From: DASPKX01 sp035627835
Lineage (GTDB): Bacteria; Verrucomicrobiota; Verrucomicrobiia; Limisphaerales; SXQI01
Length of the DNA stretch: 45,925 nucleotides
Reading direction: 5' to 3'
NCBI GenBank assembly: GCA_035627835.1
Contig: DASPKX010000061.1
Location: forward strand, 1 to 45,925
Shown here one piece after another: positions 36,162 to 44,600 of the stretch. The notes under the pieces are model-generated. The model made no database searches. It was not told the origin of the DNA and saw only the letters and a program-made list of their open reading frames with translations. The stretch's first letter is position 1. Each line of letters starts with the position of its first letter. The translations under genes were made by a program, and so were the position numbers.

Positions 36162-36410
36162 TTGGCGCGTTAATCCATCACGGGCAGGGGAACTTCGCCC
36201 CTGGTTGCGCTGTTCTCAATGGAAGCGGGGACTGTTAGTTTGCTGAGGCTTCTGGTTAAGGCGGACTGCTCCAGTTGCCCTTGGCGGCTTCGAAAGAACC
36301 TACGGAGGCTGCGTCAGGGTTCCCTTCAACTTTCCTCAGGTGTTTTGAACAACGGGGGCGTGGCTGCGTCAAACCGCTGAACCTTGTTACGATAATAGAA
36401 TGGCCAAAAA

Positions 36411-36686
36411 ATGATTGCTGACGTTGGGGTGAGCGCTAGTGTGTTTTCCGTTCCCTGCGCATCCGTGCAAGAAAAGGCTCCATCCGTATTGCTTTCGCCC
36501 GCGCCACCCGAAGAATTTTGGGTGGATAAAGGCGTTTATTACGCCAGCGTGGGCATGAGCGGCCGCAAGGTGACGATCGCTTTGCACGGAGTGTCCAATG
36601 ACCAGCAAGCGGCTTCCGCAGTGCTTGAATTCCGACGCAAGTTTGGCGCGGATCCGATTCGGCAGAGTCCGGCGGAGTCGATGTAA
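36411..36686 (+). CDS. Small hypothetical protein, 91 aa
   Basis: Not recognised. The second half looks like a folded small protein (VYYASVGMSGRKVTIALHG, then ASAVLEFRRKFGADP), while the first 30 residues are low-complexity and may precede the true start. No membrane span or motif. Divergent from the large secreted gene at 36161 across a 249-bp gap in which I see nothing further. Followed at once by three palindromic repeat copies (36692-36782). Confidence 0.45.
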   Translation: MIADVGVSASVFSVPCASVQEKAPSVLLSPAPPEEFWVDKGVYYASVGMSGRKVTIALHGVSNDQQAASAVLEFRRKFGADPIRQSPAESM

Positions 36687-36691
36687 GGCTC

Positions 36692-36782
36692 AGGACGCCC
36701 AGTTGGTGCCTACCGCGAACAACGCCCGGTCAGGGACCGAGCGCACCCGAACAACGCCCGGTCAGGGGACCGGGCCTGCCAT
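36692..36782. repeat. Three palindromic repeat copies in a row
   Basis: 36692-36714 (degenerate: GGACGCCCAGTTGGTGCC), 36719-36744 (ACGCCCGGTCAGGGACCG) and 36753-36782 (ACGCCCGGTCAGGGGACCGG, then GCCTGCC). The last is the reverse complement of the copies at 3806 and 4271. The spacer CGAACA precedes copies 2 and 3, which suggests tandem duplication. Fills the gap between the 91-aa gene and the carboxypeptidase gene. Confidence 0.85.
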
Positions 36783-36802
36783 AGGCAGTGAAGGACCACG
36801 GG

Positions 36803-38320
36803 CTACTTCTGGTTCAAGCTTTGTTGCAGGAAGGCGGCGAGGTCTTTCTTCATTTTCTCCAATGTGGGCTGGTGGACATACATCATGTGCCCGGCCGGAT
36901 AATCAATGATCGTGACGCGCTTCTGCAGTTCACCGGTGAAATCGATTTCCTTGAAGGTCTGCTTGGCCGCGAGGTAAGGGGTGGCTAAATCGTAGATCCC
37001 GTTAGCGACGTAAACGTGGAGGTAGGGGTTCTTGCGCATGGCCTGGCGGAGGTCGGCGGTCACGTTCACGAAGCGGCCCTTGAAGCGGTCCCCAAGGTTC
37101 CAGCTTCCGTACAGGCCATTGAGAATTTCGTAAACGAGATCGCTCTTATAATTCAGCTCGGCGCGGAGATAATGGTTAAAAGCGCCGGTGAAAGGGCCCT
37201 GCACGGCCACGTAGCTGGGATCGTATTCGGCGGTGGCGCCGGAGGCGGTCTCATCCTGGCCGATGTAGCGGGAATCGAAACGGCCAACGGTCTTGCGCTG
37301 GTCGCGGAGGAGTTCCTTAAAGAAATGCTGGGCGCGGATGCGCAGGTTTGAGTTGAGCACGAACTCTTTGCTCAAGCCGGTCAGGGCCGCGAGGCGAGCA
37401 GCGATGTCCTCGCGCTCGGCGGGGGTCAATGCGCCGCCTTTCATCAAGGCCTGGGTGTAGGGGCCAAGGGCGAACTCCTCGGCGGCGCGGAGCGCGGCGG
37501 GCAGATCGGCCTGGTAGTTTTCCGGGAGCTGCTTGTGGTACCAGGCAGTCGCGGTGTAGGTCGGGAGGAAGAGGATGAAGCCGCTTTCGTTGCCTTCCTC
37601 AAAGGAGAGGGTTTTGAAATCGAGGACAGTGGAAACGAGCATGACGCCGTTGAGGTACATGCCGTGTCGATCCTGGAGATGGTTCGCGAGCCCGGCGGCG
37701 CGGGTGGTGCCGTAGCTTTCGCCGATGAGGAATTTGGGGGAGGCCCAGCGTTGGTAACGGGTGACGTAGAGGCGGATAAAGTCGGCGACCGATTCAACGT
37801 CCTCAGAGACACCATGGAATTTGTTGGCTTCCTTAACGGGAATAGCGCGGCTGAAGCCAGTGCTGACGGGGTCAATGAAGACGAGGTCCGTTTCATCGAG
37901 CAGGGAGAATGGGTTCTCAACGGGTGGGTAAGGCGGAGGGGGAAGAGAGCCATCCTCCTTGAGCGGAGCGCGTCGCGGCCCGAGCACGCCCATGTGCAAC
38001 CAAACGGAGGAGGATCCAGGGCCACCGTTGAACGAAAAGGTGAGCGGGCGAGGTTTGCCGGAAGGACCGTTCGTGCGTGTATAGGCAATAAAGAAAAACG
38101 AGGCCCGAGGTTTCTCCTCGGCATCTTTGAGGGTGATCGTGCCGGCGGTGGAGAGGTATTCGATTTTCTGGCCGGCGATCGTGACTGAATTAGTGGTCAC
38201 CACGAGGTCGTCGGCGTCACGTTTAGGCTCCTCCTTCTTTTCGGCGTCAGCGGCGGTGGCGGTGATGATGGCGGTGAGCAGCAACGCCGCCAGCCAGGCA
38301 GGGATGGTAAGGAACCTCAT
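36803..38320 (-). CDS. Secreted S10-family serine carboxypeptidase
   Basis: 505 residues from the ATG at 38320, which gives a signal peptide (FLTIPAWLAALLLTAIITATA|A); an upstream ATG at 38371 adds no leader. Peptidase family S10: the oxyanion motif SFNGGPGSSS, the nucleophile in IGESYG (serine near 199), aspartate in NGIYDLATPY (near 446) and histidine in YPAGHMMY (near 477). It removes C-terminal residues from peptides, normally at acidic pH, in the periplasm or outside. The catalytic triad is complete. Confidence 0.93.
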   Translation of the reverse strand: MRFLTIPAWLAALLLTAIITATAADAEKKEEPKRDADDLVVTTNSVTIAGQKIEYLSTAGTITLKDAEEKPRASFFFIAYTRTNGPSGKPRPLTFSFNGGPGSSSVWLHMGVLGPRRAPLKEDGSLPPPPYPPVENPFSLLDETDLVFIDPVSTGFSRAIPVKEANKFHGVSEDVESVADFIRLYVTRYQRWASPKFLIGESYGTTRAAGLANHLQDRHGMYLNGVMLVSTVLDFKTLSFEEGNESGFILFLPTYTATAWYHKQLPENYQADLPAALRAAEEFALGPYTQALMKGGALTPAEREDIAARLAALTGLSKEFVLNSNLRIRAQHFFKELLRDQRKTVGRFDSRYIGQDETASGATAEYDPSYVAVQGPFTGAFNHYLRAELNYKSDLVYEILNGLYGSWNLGDRFKGRFVNVTADLRQAMRKNPYLHVYVANGIYDLATPYLAAKQTFKEIDFTGELQKRVTIIDYPAGHMMYVHQPTLEKMKKDLAAFLQQSLNQK

Positions 38321-38469
38321 AGGAGTATTGAAACGGGTCGGGGGGCAAACATCAACATGTTCAAGACGCAATTCTCTGCGGGCCCAGCCGAGTTGATTTC
38401 CTGGATTTTAGCCAGGGCAGCTTCTCACGTGGTGAGCCTTAACACGTTCCGCGGTATATTTAATTTATG

Positions 38470-38575
38470 GTGTTTTTCAGCCCTATTAACGTGTTTTACG
38501 GGCAAATCTGTGTGTTTTTGAACGTGTTTTGAAATGTGTTTTCAATCGTGCTTTTTGTGCTCGGAACGTGTTTTT
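38470..38575. repeat. Array of GTGTTTT units at 21/21/12/12/12/20 bp
   Basis: GTGTTTT (one variant GTGCTTTTT) begins at 38470, 38491, 38512, 38524, 38536, 38548 and 38568. The DNA here is AT-rich compared with its surroundings. Read on the minus strand the same DNA gives a 3-4-residue K-T periodicity because most spacings are multiples of three. It lies in the 655-bp gap between the carboxypeptidase and the deacetylase genes, along with the elements at 38739, 38791 and 38845. Confidence 0.75.
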
Positions 38576-38738
38576 CCAGGTTCGGTTTAATTCAGTCCGG
38601 TTCGAGGCGGCATTACCTACATTCCGCGTCCTACAGGCAGAATCTGCCAGCGGGAGCAGTGTAACCCTAGATGACACGGGGTGCAAGTGGTTTTTTCCTT
38701 TGCACCTTAGCGGCGAGACAGGGGAGGAGCTTATTGAC

Positions 38739-38764
38739 CACGAAGGCCGCGAAGAACACGAAGG
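38739..38764. repeat. 9-bp-period CGAAGG array
   Basis: CACGAAGG, CGCGAAGA, CACGAAGG starting at 38739, 38748 and 38757. Same family as 40104-40128, 45524-45539 and (reverse) 45776-45800. Confidence 0.75.
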
Positions 38765-38790
38765 AGAAAGACGGGAGAAAGAGATCCGCA

Positions 38791-38820
38791 TCCTCCTTCG
38801 CCAAGGCTTTGGAGGACAGG
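38791..38820. repeat. Imperfect palindrome with CCTTCGCCAAGG core
   Basis: TCCTCC, TTCG, CCAAGGCTTTGG, AGGA: an imperfect inverted repeat of about 24 bases. The core CCTTCGCCAAGGC resembles a repeat I have seen in intergenic DNA of unrelated environmental bacteria. One copy here. Confidence 0.5.
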
Positions 38821-38844
38821 GGGGCAGGGATAAAAAAGGAAGAA

Positions 38845-38874
38845 GAACGCCTAGTCGGTGACTGGGCCTGCCAT
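38845..38874. repeat. Degenerate palindromic repeat copy
   Basis: GAACGCCTAGTCGGTGACTG, then GGCCTGCCAT: the same layout as 36753-36782 with compensating changes in both arms (CTAGTC with GACTGG), so the palindrome is partly kept. It ends about 100 bases before the deacetylase start at 38976. Confidence 0.7.
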
Positions 38875-38975
38875 CTAAACGAGAGGTAATGATGCGAACG
38901 CGCGATGGGGAGATCGGGATCGAGTTGGAATGGCGTTGTAGTCTCCGTGTGCCCCTTTTATTGTGGGACATCCCT

Positions 38976-39926
38976 ATGCGAGTTTTTGCCTATCTGTCGG
39001 TGTTCCTTCTTGGGTTTTTGATGACGTCTCAGGCTGCTCAAACTTATGCGGAGCGGCTGGGGTGGAAGGCGGAGGATCGGGTGCTCATCCTGCATATCGA
39101 TGACGCAGGGATGTCGCATGGATCGAACCTGGGGGTGATGCAGTCGATGGAGCAAGGTGTGGCGAATTCGTTGAGCATCATGATGCCGTGCCCATGGGTG
39201 CCGGAGCTGGTGAATTGGATTCAGCAGAATCCCACCGTGGATTCAGGGCTGCATCTGACGATGACTGCGGAATGGAAGCTGTATCGCTGGGGCCCATTGG
39301 CGGGCAAAGCGGCGGTTCCGGGCCTGGTGGATGCGCAAGGATGCTTGTGGCATTCGGTCGAGCAGGTTTGCGCGCATGCATCGCCGGATGAAGTGGAAAA
39401 GGAGATTCGCGCGCAGATTGAGCGGGCGGAGAAGCTCGGGATTGAGATCACGCATTTGGATTCACACATGGGGACGCTTTTCGCGCGCGCGGATTATTTC
39501 GAGCGGTTTTTAAAAGTCGGGATTGAGAAGCAGATCCCCATCCTGGCTGTGGGCGGGCACATGACGCACACGCAGGAGGAGAATGGCGCGGCAGCGAAGG
39601 CGCTGCTGCCGTTAGCTCCGAAGATCTGGGCGGCGGGGTTGCCAGTGATTGATGATCTGCACACGTCGGTGACTTCTTGGAAGCCAACGGAGAAAAAGGA
39701 GCGGTTGTTCAAGCTGATTCGTGAGTTGAAGCCGGGGATCACAGAGATCCTGTTCCATGCGTCGGTGATGACGGAAGAGTTGCCCTTGATCACCGGGAGC
39801 GCGGCATCGCGGCATGCGGACACGCAGTTGCTGAAAGATCCCGAGCTGAAGGCATTGCTGCGGGAGCAGAACATTCATTTAACGACGTGGCGTGAGCTGA
39901 AGAAGCGGCGGGACGCGGCGAAGTAG
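38976..39926 (+). CDS. Secreted YdjC/ChbG-family deacetylase
   Basis: 316 residues from the ATG at 38976, which gives a signal peptide (FAYLSVFLLGFLMTSQA|A); an open frame continues back to 38889. YdjC/ChbG/HpnK enzymes remove acetyl groups from sugar substrates with a divalent metal. Visible are the metal aspartates LHIDDAGMSH, SGLHLTM and the histidines in THLDSHMGTLFA. The C-terminal half LHTSVTSW and EILFHAS fits the family. Well-studied members (ChbG) are cytoplasmic, so the signal peptide points to work on sugars outside the cytoplasm. Confidence 0.88.
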   Translation: MRVFAYLSVFLLGFLMTSQAAQTYAERLGWKAEDRVLILHIDDAGMSHGSNLGVMQSMEQGVANSLSIMMPCPWVPELVNWIQQNPTVDSGLHLTMTAEWKLYRWGPLAGKAAVPGLVDAQGCLWHSVEQVCAHASPDEVEKEIRAQIERAEKLGIEITHLDSHMGTLFARADYFERFLKVGIEKQIPILAVGGHMTHTQEENGAAAKALLPLAPKIWAAGLPVIDDLHTSVTSWKPTEKKERLFKLIRELKPGITEILFHASVMTEELPLITGSAASRHADTQLLKDPELKALLREQNIHLTTWRELKKRRDAAK

Positions 39927-39945
39927 GTTGGGAAGAAGGACGTCC

Positions 39946-39970
39946 GCAGATTGCGCAGATTCCGCAGATT
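39946..39970. repeat. 9-bp-period GCAGATT array
   Basis: GCAGATT at 39946, 39955 and 39964, exactly nine bases apart, just after the deacetylase gene. The same array recurs at 45470-45495 (9 and 10 bases apart) and reversed at 45729-45753. All lie in gaps next to the RCC1 genes. Confidence 0.8.
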
Positions 39971-40103
39971 AAAAATAAGGCTTAGAGGGAGGCATTGTGT
40001 TCACAGAGATGCTACCGAGAGATCCAGGAACCTCACGCGAAACGAAGGTTCTGGAGCAAGAACGACGGGTTGGGTGATCGGCGTAGCGGGTGAAACGGCC
40101 AAC

Positions 40104-40171
40104 CGCGAAGCGCACGAAGGACACGAAGATCCGATTCAAATGGAGGACGCCCGGTTGGTGACCGGCCGTAA
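40104..40171. repeat. CGAAGG array followed by palindromic repeat
   Basis: CGCGAAG, CACGAAGG and CACGAAGA at 40104, 40113 and 40122 (9-bp period), then a palindromic repeat copy at 40143-40171 (GGACGCCCGGTTGGTGACCG). The pairing of these two repeat kinds is also seen at 38739-38874. They fill the gap between the deacetylase and the first RCC1 gene. Confidence 0.75.
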
Positions 40172-40217
40172 CAATCGGGACGCTCCGCTCGTATGCAGGG
40201 CGACGATGCGTTCGCTC

Positions 40218-41456
40218 TTAGCGTTGGCGGAGGCGGTAGTAGCGGGGGGTGCCGCTTGGGTTGGGGTCGGTGAAAACTTGGTCGGGGCCGGTTGCGGTGA
40301 TAGTGGAAAGTGTCGTCCAGGTGGTGGCGGTGGGGGAGGATTTGTATTCGAGGTCGTAGGTCTTTCCGCTTTGGGTGTTGGCGGCGAAGGTGAAGGTGGT
40401 TCCCGAGCGTTTTGGGTTGGTGATTTTCAACGGGGGTGGGGGTGGAGTCGTGGCATTGCCTTTTAACGCGATGCTGTGGAAGACACCGGCCGCGATGGCG
40501 ACGACGTTGTTCAGCCCGGGGGGAGGGGCGCTCTGGCCAGTGTAGGTGCGTGGGCAAGGCGAGCTGAGGTTTTGGCAGTTTTGATCGTTGCTCGCCCAGG
40601 CATCGTTTGCGCCCCAACCGACCACTGTTCCATCGGATTTTAGAGCGAGGCTGTGCTCGGCGCCCGCGGCGATGGCGATGACGTTGCGCAAGCCTGCGGG
40701 AACGCTGGTCTGGCCAAAGTGATTCCATCCCCACGCGACAACGGTGCCATCCTTTTTCAAGGCGAGGCTGTGTAGGCCGCCTGCGGCAATGGCGGCGACT
40801 TGATTGCCCAGGCTCGAAGGGACGGTGGTGGCGCCGGTGCCATTCCAGCCCCAGGCGCGGACGGTGCCATCGGACCTTAACGCGAGGTTGTGGTATTCAC
40901 CGGCAGCAATGGCGACGACATTGTTGAGATCGGTGGGAACATTCGCCTGGCCTTCGTTGTTGCGGCCCCAGGCGACAACGGTGCCGTCGGATTTCAAGGC
41001 GATGCTGTGGACCCAACCACCTTTAACCGACACCACATTGCGCAGGCCCGCAGGCACATTGATTTGCCCGTAATCGTTTTTGCCCCAGGCTCGGATGGTG
41101 CCGTCGGATTTGACAGCCATGTTGTGGTAGCCGCCAGCGCCAATGGCGACGACGCCGCTCAGGTCGGAAGGAACACTGGCGTTGTGGCCCCACATGATGA
41201 CCTTGCCGTCGGACTTCAACGCCAGGTTATGCCACTCACCGGCAGCGATGGCGATGATGTCACTAATTCCTGAAGGCACAGAGCCTTGGCCAACGCGGTT
41301 ATCTCCCCAGGCTACCATCGTTCCGGCTTGTGCCCAAGCACGAGGGGCGGAGGCAAAAAGAGTGATGACAAGAAGGAGGGCAAGGCTGGCGGGACTAGCG
41401 GCTTTAGAAAAGGCGTCAGGCGAAGTAAGCGCTGAGCGGATTACGGTCCATTTCAT
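40218..41456 (-). CDS. Secreted RCC1-repeat protein
   Basis: 412 residues. A signal peptide (SLALLLVITLFASAPRAWA|Q) is followed by six or seven RCC1-like blades at about residues 46-335. The repeat unit has the form V-A-x-G-x-x-H-(N/S)-(L/I/M)-A-L-K-x-D-G-T-V-x-(A/G)-W-G. This is a beta-propeller of the RCC1/BNR type, which usually binds a partner protein or sugar on the cell surface. A proline run (TPPPPPP) leads to a terminal domain (YDLEYKSSPTATTWTTLS ... RYYRLRQR). It is a shorter paralogue of the next gene upstream, with which it shares nearly every blade. Confidence 0.9.
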   Translation of the reverse strand: MKWTVIRSALTSPDAFSKAASPASLALLLVITLFASAPRAWAQAGTMVAWGDNRVGQGSVPSGISDIIAIAAGEWHNLALKSDGKVIMWGHNASVPSDLSGVVAIGAGGYHNMAVKSDGTIRAWGKNDYGQINVPAGLRNVVSVKGGWVHSIALKSDGTVVAWGRNNEGQANVPTDLNNVVAIAAGEYHNLALRSDGTVRAWGWNGTGATTVPSSLGNQVAAIAAGGLHSLALKKDGTVVAWGWNHFGQTSVPAGLRNVIAIAAGAEHSLALKSDGTVVGWGANDAWASNDQNCQNLSSPCPRTYTGQSAPPPGLNNVVAIAAGVFHSIALKGNATTPPPPPLKITNPKRSGTTFTFAANTQSGKTYDLEYKSSPTATTWTTLSTITATGPDQVFTDPNPSGTPRYYRLRQR

Positions 41457-41561
41457 CGGCCTTCATCGTAGTGATCCTGTGCCCGGTGCGTAGCGTGGCG
41501 GCGAGGATTCGGGCGTCGTCCTTTTCTCGGAGATGGCATCAGTGGGCGGATGGGAAAAGAT

Positions 41562-41585
41562 GAGGGCGCCCTGTCAGGCGCCCTC
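41562..41585 (-). terminator. Hairpin terminator after the 1232-aa gene
   Basis: Perfect 9-bp stem (GAGGGCGCC with GGCGCCCTC) and a six-base loop, 41 bases after the stop at 41626. On the minus strand it is followed by ATCTTTTCCC, a modest T-tract. It separates the two RCC1 paralogues, so they are probably transcribed independently. Confidence 0.7.
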
Positions 41586-41625
41586 TTCAAAACCAATTCG
41601 CTGCAACCACCAGCCGCGGTTTAGA

Positions 41626-44600
41626 TCACTGACTAACAGTTCTGAAGAAGCCGGTGGCCCCTCCATCAAGTGTCATCTCGGTTGAAGGTGAGAGCAGGAT
41701 TGAAGTGGCCACGTCGGTCCAGGTTTGGAAGTCGGTGGTGCGCTGCACTTTGAAGCGCTGGCCGGTTTCACCGTTAATGCGGATGCGAAGCCCGTTGCCG
41801 TTTGGCTCTGCGCTAAGCGCGGTGAGGGTCAGCGGCCGGTTGCTGATCGGGCCAGGCAAGCCGCCGCCGACGAAGAGCCCGCTCAGGACGGCGTCCCCTC
41901 CATCGGAGTTGATCGTGACGTCAACGTCCCCATCGACTTCGTAAACGAGATACTTGCCCTCGGCAAAAGCTTCGATACTGCGAGTGTCGAGATTTGTGCC
42001 GGTAGCCGTGTCACGAATGGTGATTTGCTGAGTGGCGCCAGTGCGTTCCCAATCGACAAAGTAGAGGGCGATGCGCCGGGGAGTTCCCTTTGAGCCGGCA
42101 AGGTTGAAGGTGAGCGGGCCTCCGCTCCAGCCAGCGGCGAAACGGTTCGTGCCACCAGGGCCAACGAGCGCACGGGAATCGACGGAACCTTCCGCCCAAA
42201 TGGTAACCGTTTCGGGGAGCCCTGTAACTGTGAGTCCCTGGGGGAGGTCAGCAGCTTGTGAAGCAATCCAACGCCCTTCCGTGCCGAATTCCAGCGGCCA
42301 GAGGCCGGAAGTTTGAGCATCGACACGGACGAAATTGACCGCAGCTTGCACAACAGACGGATCCCTGGGCGTTGTGACGGTGGCTTCGGTCCAGGCGGTC
42401 TGCCCTGTGGCGCGGATGCGGAAGACGTAAGCGGTGTCCGCAGCCAAACCGAAAGCGGTGTAGTTGGTGGCATCCGCGCCGACCGCAGTGGCGCCTGTTG
42501 CGGCGGTGGCAGTGTTCAATCGCCACTCGATGGTGTAAGTCCCTTCGGCTTCCAAAACATCATTCCATTCCAGGCGGACTTGGGTCGGTGAAATTGCGGT
42601 GGCCTGCAGCGTGAGCGTGGCTGGGTCCACCGGCGGGGCTGGGGTGGTGACAGCGACTTCGGCTGAATAGGGTGACGTGCCGGCAGAGTTTGAAGCGGAG
42701 ATGCGATACGAGTAAGCGGTCGAAGGTGTCACTTGCGCATCAACGTGTCCGGTGGCCCCGGCACCAGGGCTGCTCACGGTCACCCAAGTGTCAGATCCAG
42801 CCTCGCGGCGTTGCAACGTGAACCCTGTTGCATTCTCAATCGATGCCCAAGTTAAAGCCACCTGCGCATGCGAAGTGGCGTGGGCTTGGAGCGTCGGGGC
42901 AACCGGGATCTGCACAGGAGCGGCTGGCGTGGTCACGCTGACTTCCGCCGAATAAGCCGAAGTTCCGGCCGCGTTGGAAGCGGAAATGCGATAGGTGAAA
43001 GCAGTTGCGGGGCTCACTTGCGCGTCAACGTGGCTGGTCGCGCCCGCTGCTGGGCTGCTGATGGTGACCCAGGTGTCAGAGCCACTCTCGCGGCGTTGAA
43101 GCGTGAAAGATGCTGCGTTCTCGACTGAGCCCCAGCTCAACGCGACTTGCGCGTGCGACGTGGCCTGGGCCTCGAGCACGGGCGCGACCGGAACCTGCAA
43201 CGGCGGCGCGCTGGTGGTGAGGCTCAATTCGCCGGAATATGGGGAGACCCCCGCGCTGTTGGAGGCGCGCAAGCGATACACATAGGTGGTGTTCGCGGCC
43301 AAGCCCGCATCCACGTGCGTTGTGGAACCTCCATCAATGCGAGCGATCTCTGTCCATGAGCTGGTTCCCGCGGTTCGCCGCTCTAACCTGAATTCGTTGG
43401 CGGAGGCGACGGCAGCCCATTGCAGATTCAAGGTGTTGTGCGAGGCGACGGTACCTGTGAGGGTCGGCGCTGCTGGCGGTTGGAGTGGCGCGGCGGGGGT
43501 GGTGACGCTGATTTCCGGTGAGTAGGGCGAAGCCTCAACTGTGTTGAACGATTTGATGCGGTAATGATAAGTCGCCGACGCGTTCACAGTGGTGTCTGTG
43601 AAACTCGTGGCGCCCTCGCCGGGCGAAGCAACGACGATCCAGTCGCGCAGCCCGGTTTTGCGTTCAAGAGTATAACCCGTTTCACTCGCAACATCGTCCC
43701 ATTGCAGCACCACCTGGTTGTGCGCCGTGGCTCCCAGGCGCAGGGTGGGTGTGCCGAGCGGTGGCGGTGGCGTGGTGGCCGTGAGTTCTGCGGAATACGC
43801 GGAAGCGCCCGTTTGGTTTACAGCACGAAGCCGATAGAGATAGGTTGTCGAGGCGGCCACGCTGGTGTCTGTGTGGGCGGTGGCGCCAGCGGCTGGCGAC
43901 GCGACGACGGACCAGGCGGAAGCGCCCGTCTTGCGCTCGAGCGTGTAGCCAGTCTCGCCATCAACGTCGTCCCACTGCAGGTTCACCTGGTTGTGGGTGG
44001 CGCTTCCAAGGCGCAAAGTTGGCGTGGGCAGCGGCTTCTGGGTGGTTGCATGGACCTCGGCTGAATAAGCGGATGTGCCCACGTTATTGAAAGCGCGGAG
44101 CCGATAGTAAATGGTCGTCCCGGCGCTGAGGCGCGTATGCGTGAAGGTCGTGGCGTTCGCGGCCGGCGTTGCGATCTCGGTCCAGGTTCCACTTGTGCCG
44201 ACGCGGGACTCAAGGCGATACCCGGCTTCATTCGGGAGATCGGGCCAGGTCAAGCTGATGCTCGTTTCGGTCACCGAGGCAATGGACAATCCTGGCGCTG
44301 ACGGAGCTTGCGGGGCGCTTGGAGCGACGAGCGCAACGCTGTGGAAAACACCTGCGGCAATAGAGACGACGTTGTTGAGCCCCGCAGGAATTGTGATCTG
44401 GCCGGTGTATTTGCGTGGGCAAGAGTGGTTCACGCTTTCGCAGCTTGGATCGTTGCTGGCCCAACCATCGTTCGCTCCCCAGCCGACGATCGTGCCATCA
44501 GATTTAAGCGCGAGACTGTGCTCCGCGCCACCGGCAATGGCGATCACGTCGCGCAGACCGGCCGGAACGTCAGTCTGGCCATGCTTGTTCCAGCCCCAGG

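Noticed and set aside
38486..38971. Open frame of 161 codons (minus)
   Set aside because: It reads through the GTGTTTT array, the CGAAGG array and a palindromic repeat, giving low-complexity serine/arginine-rich sequence; the K-T rhythm at its end comes from the DNA repeat.
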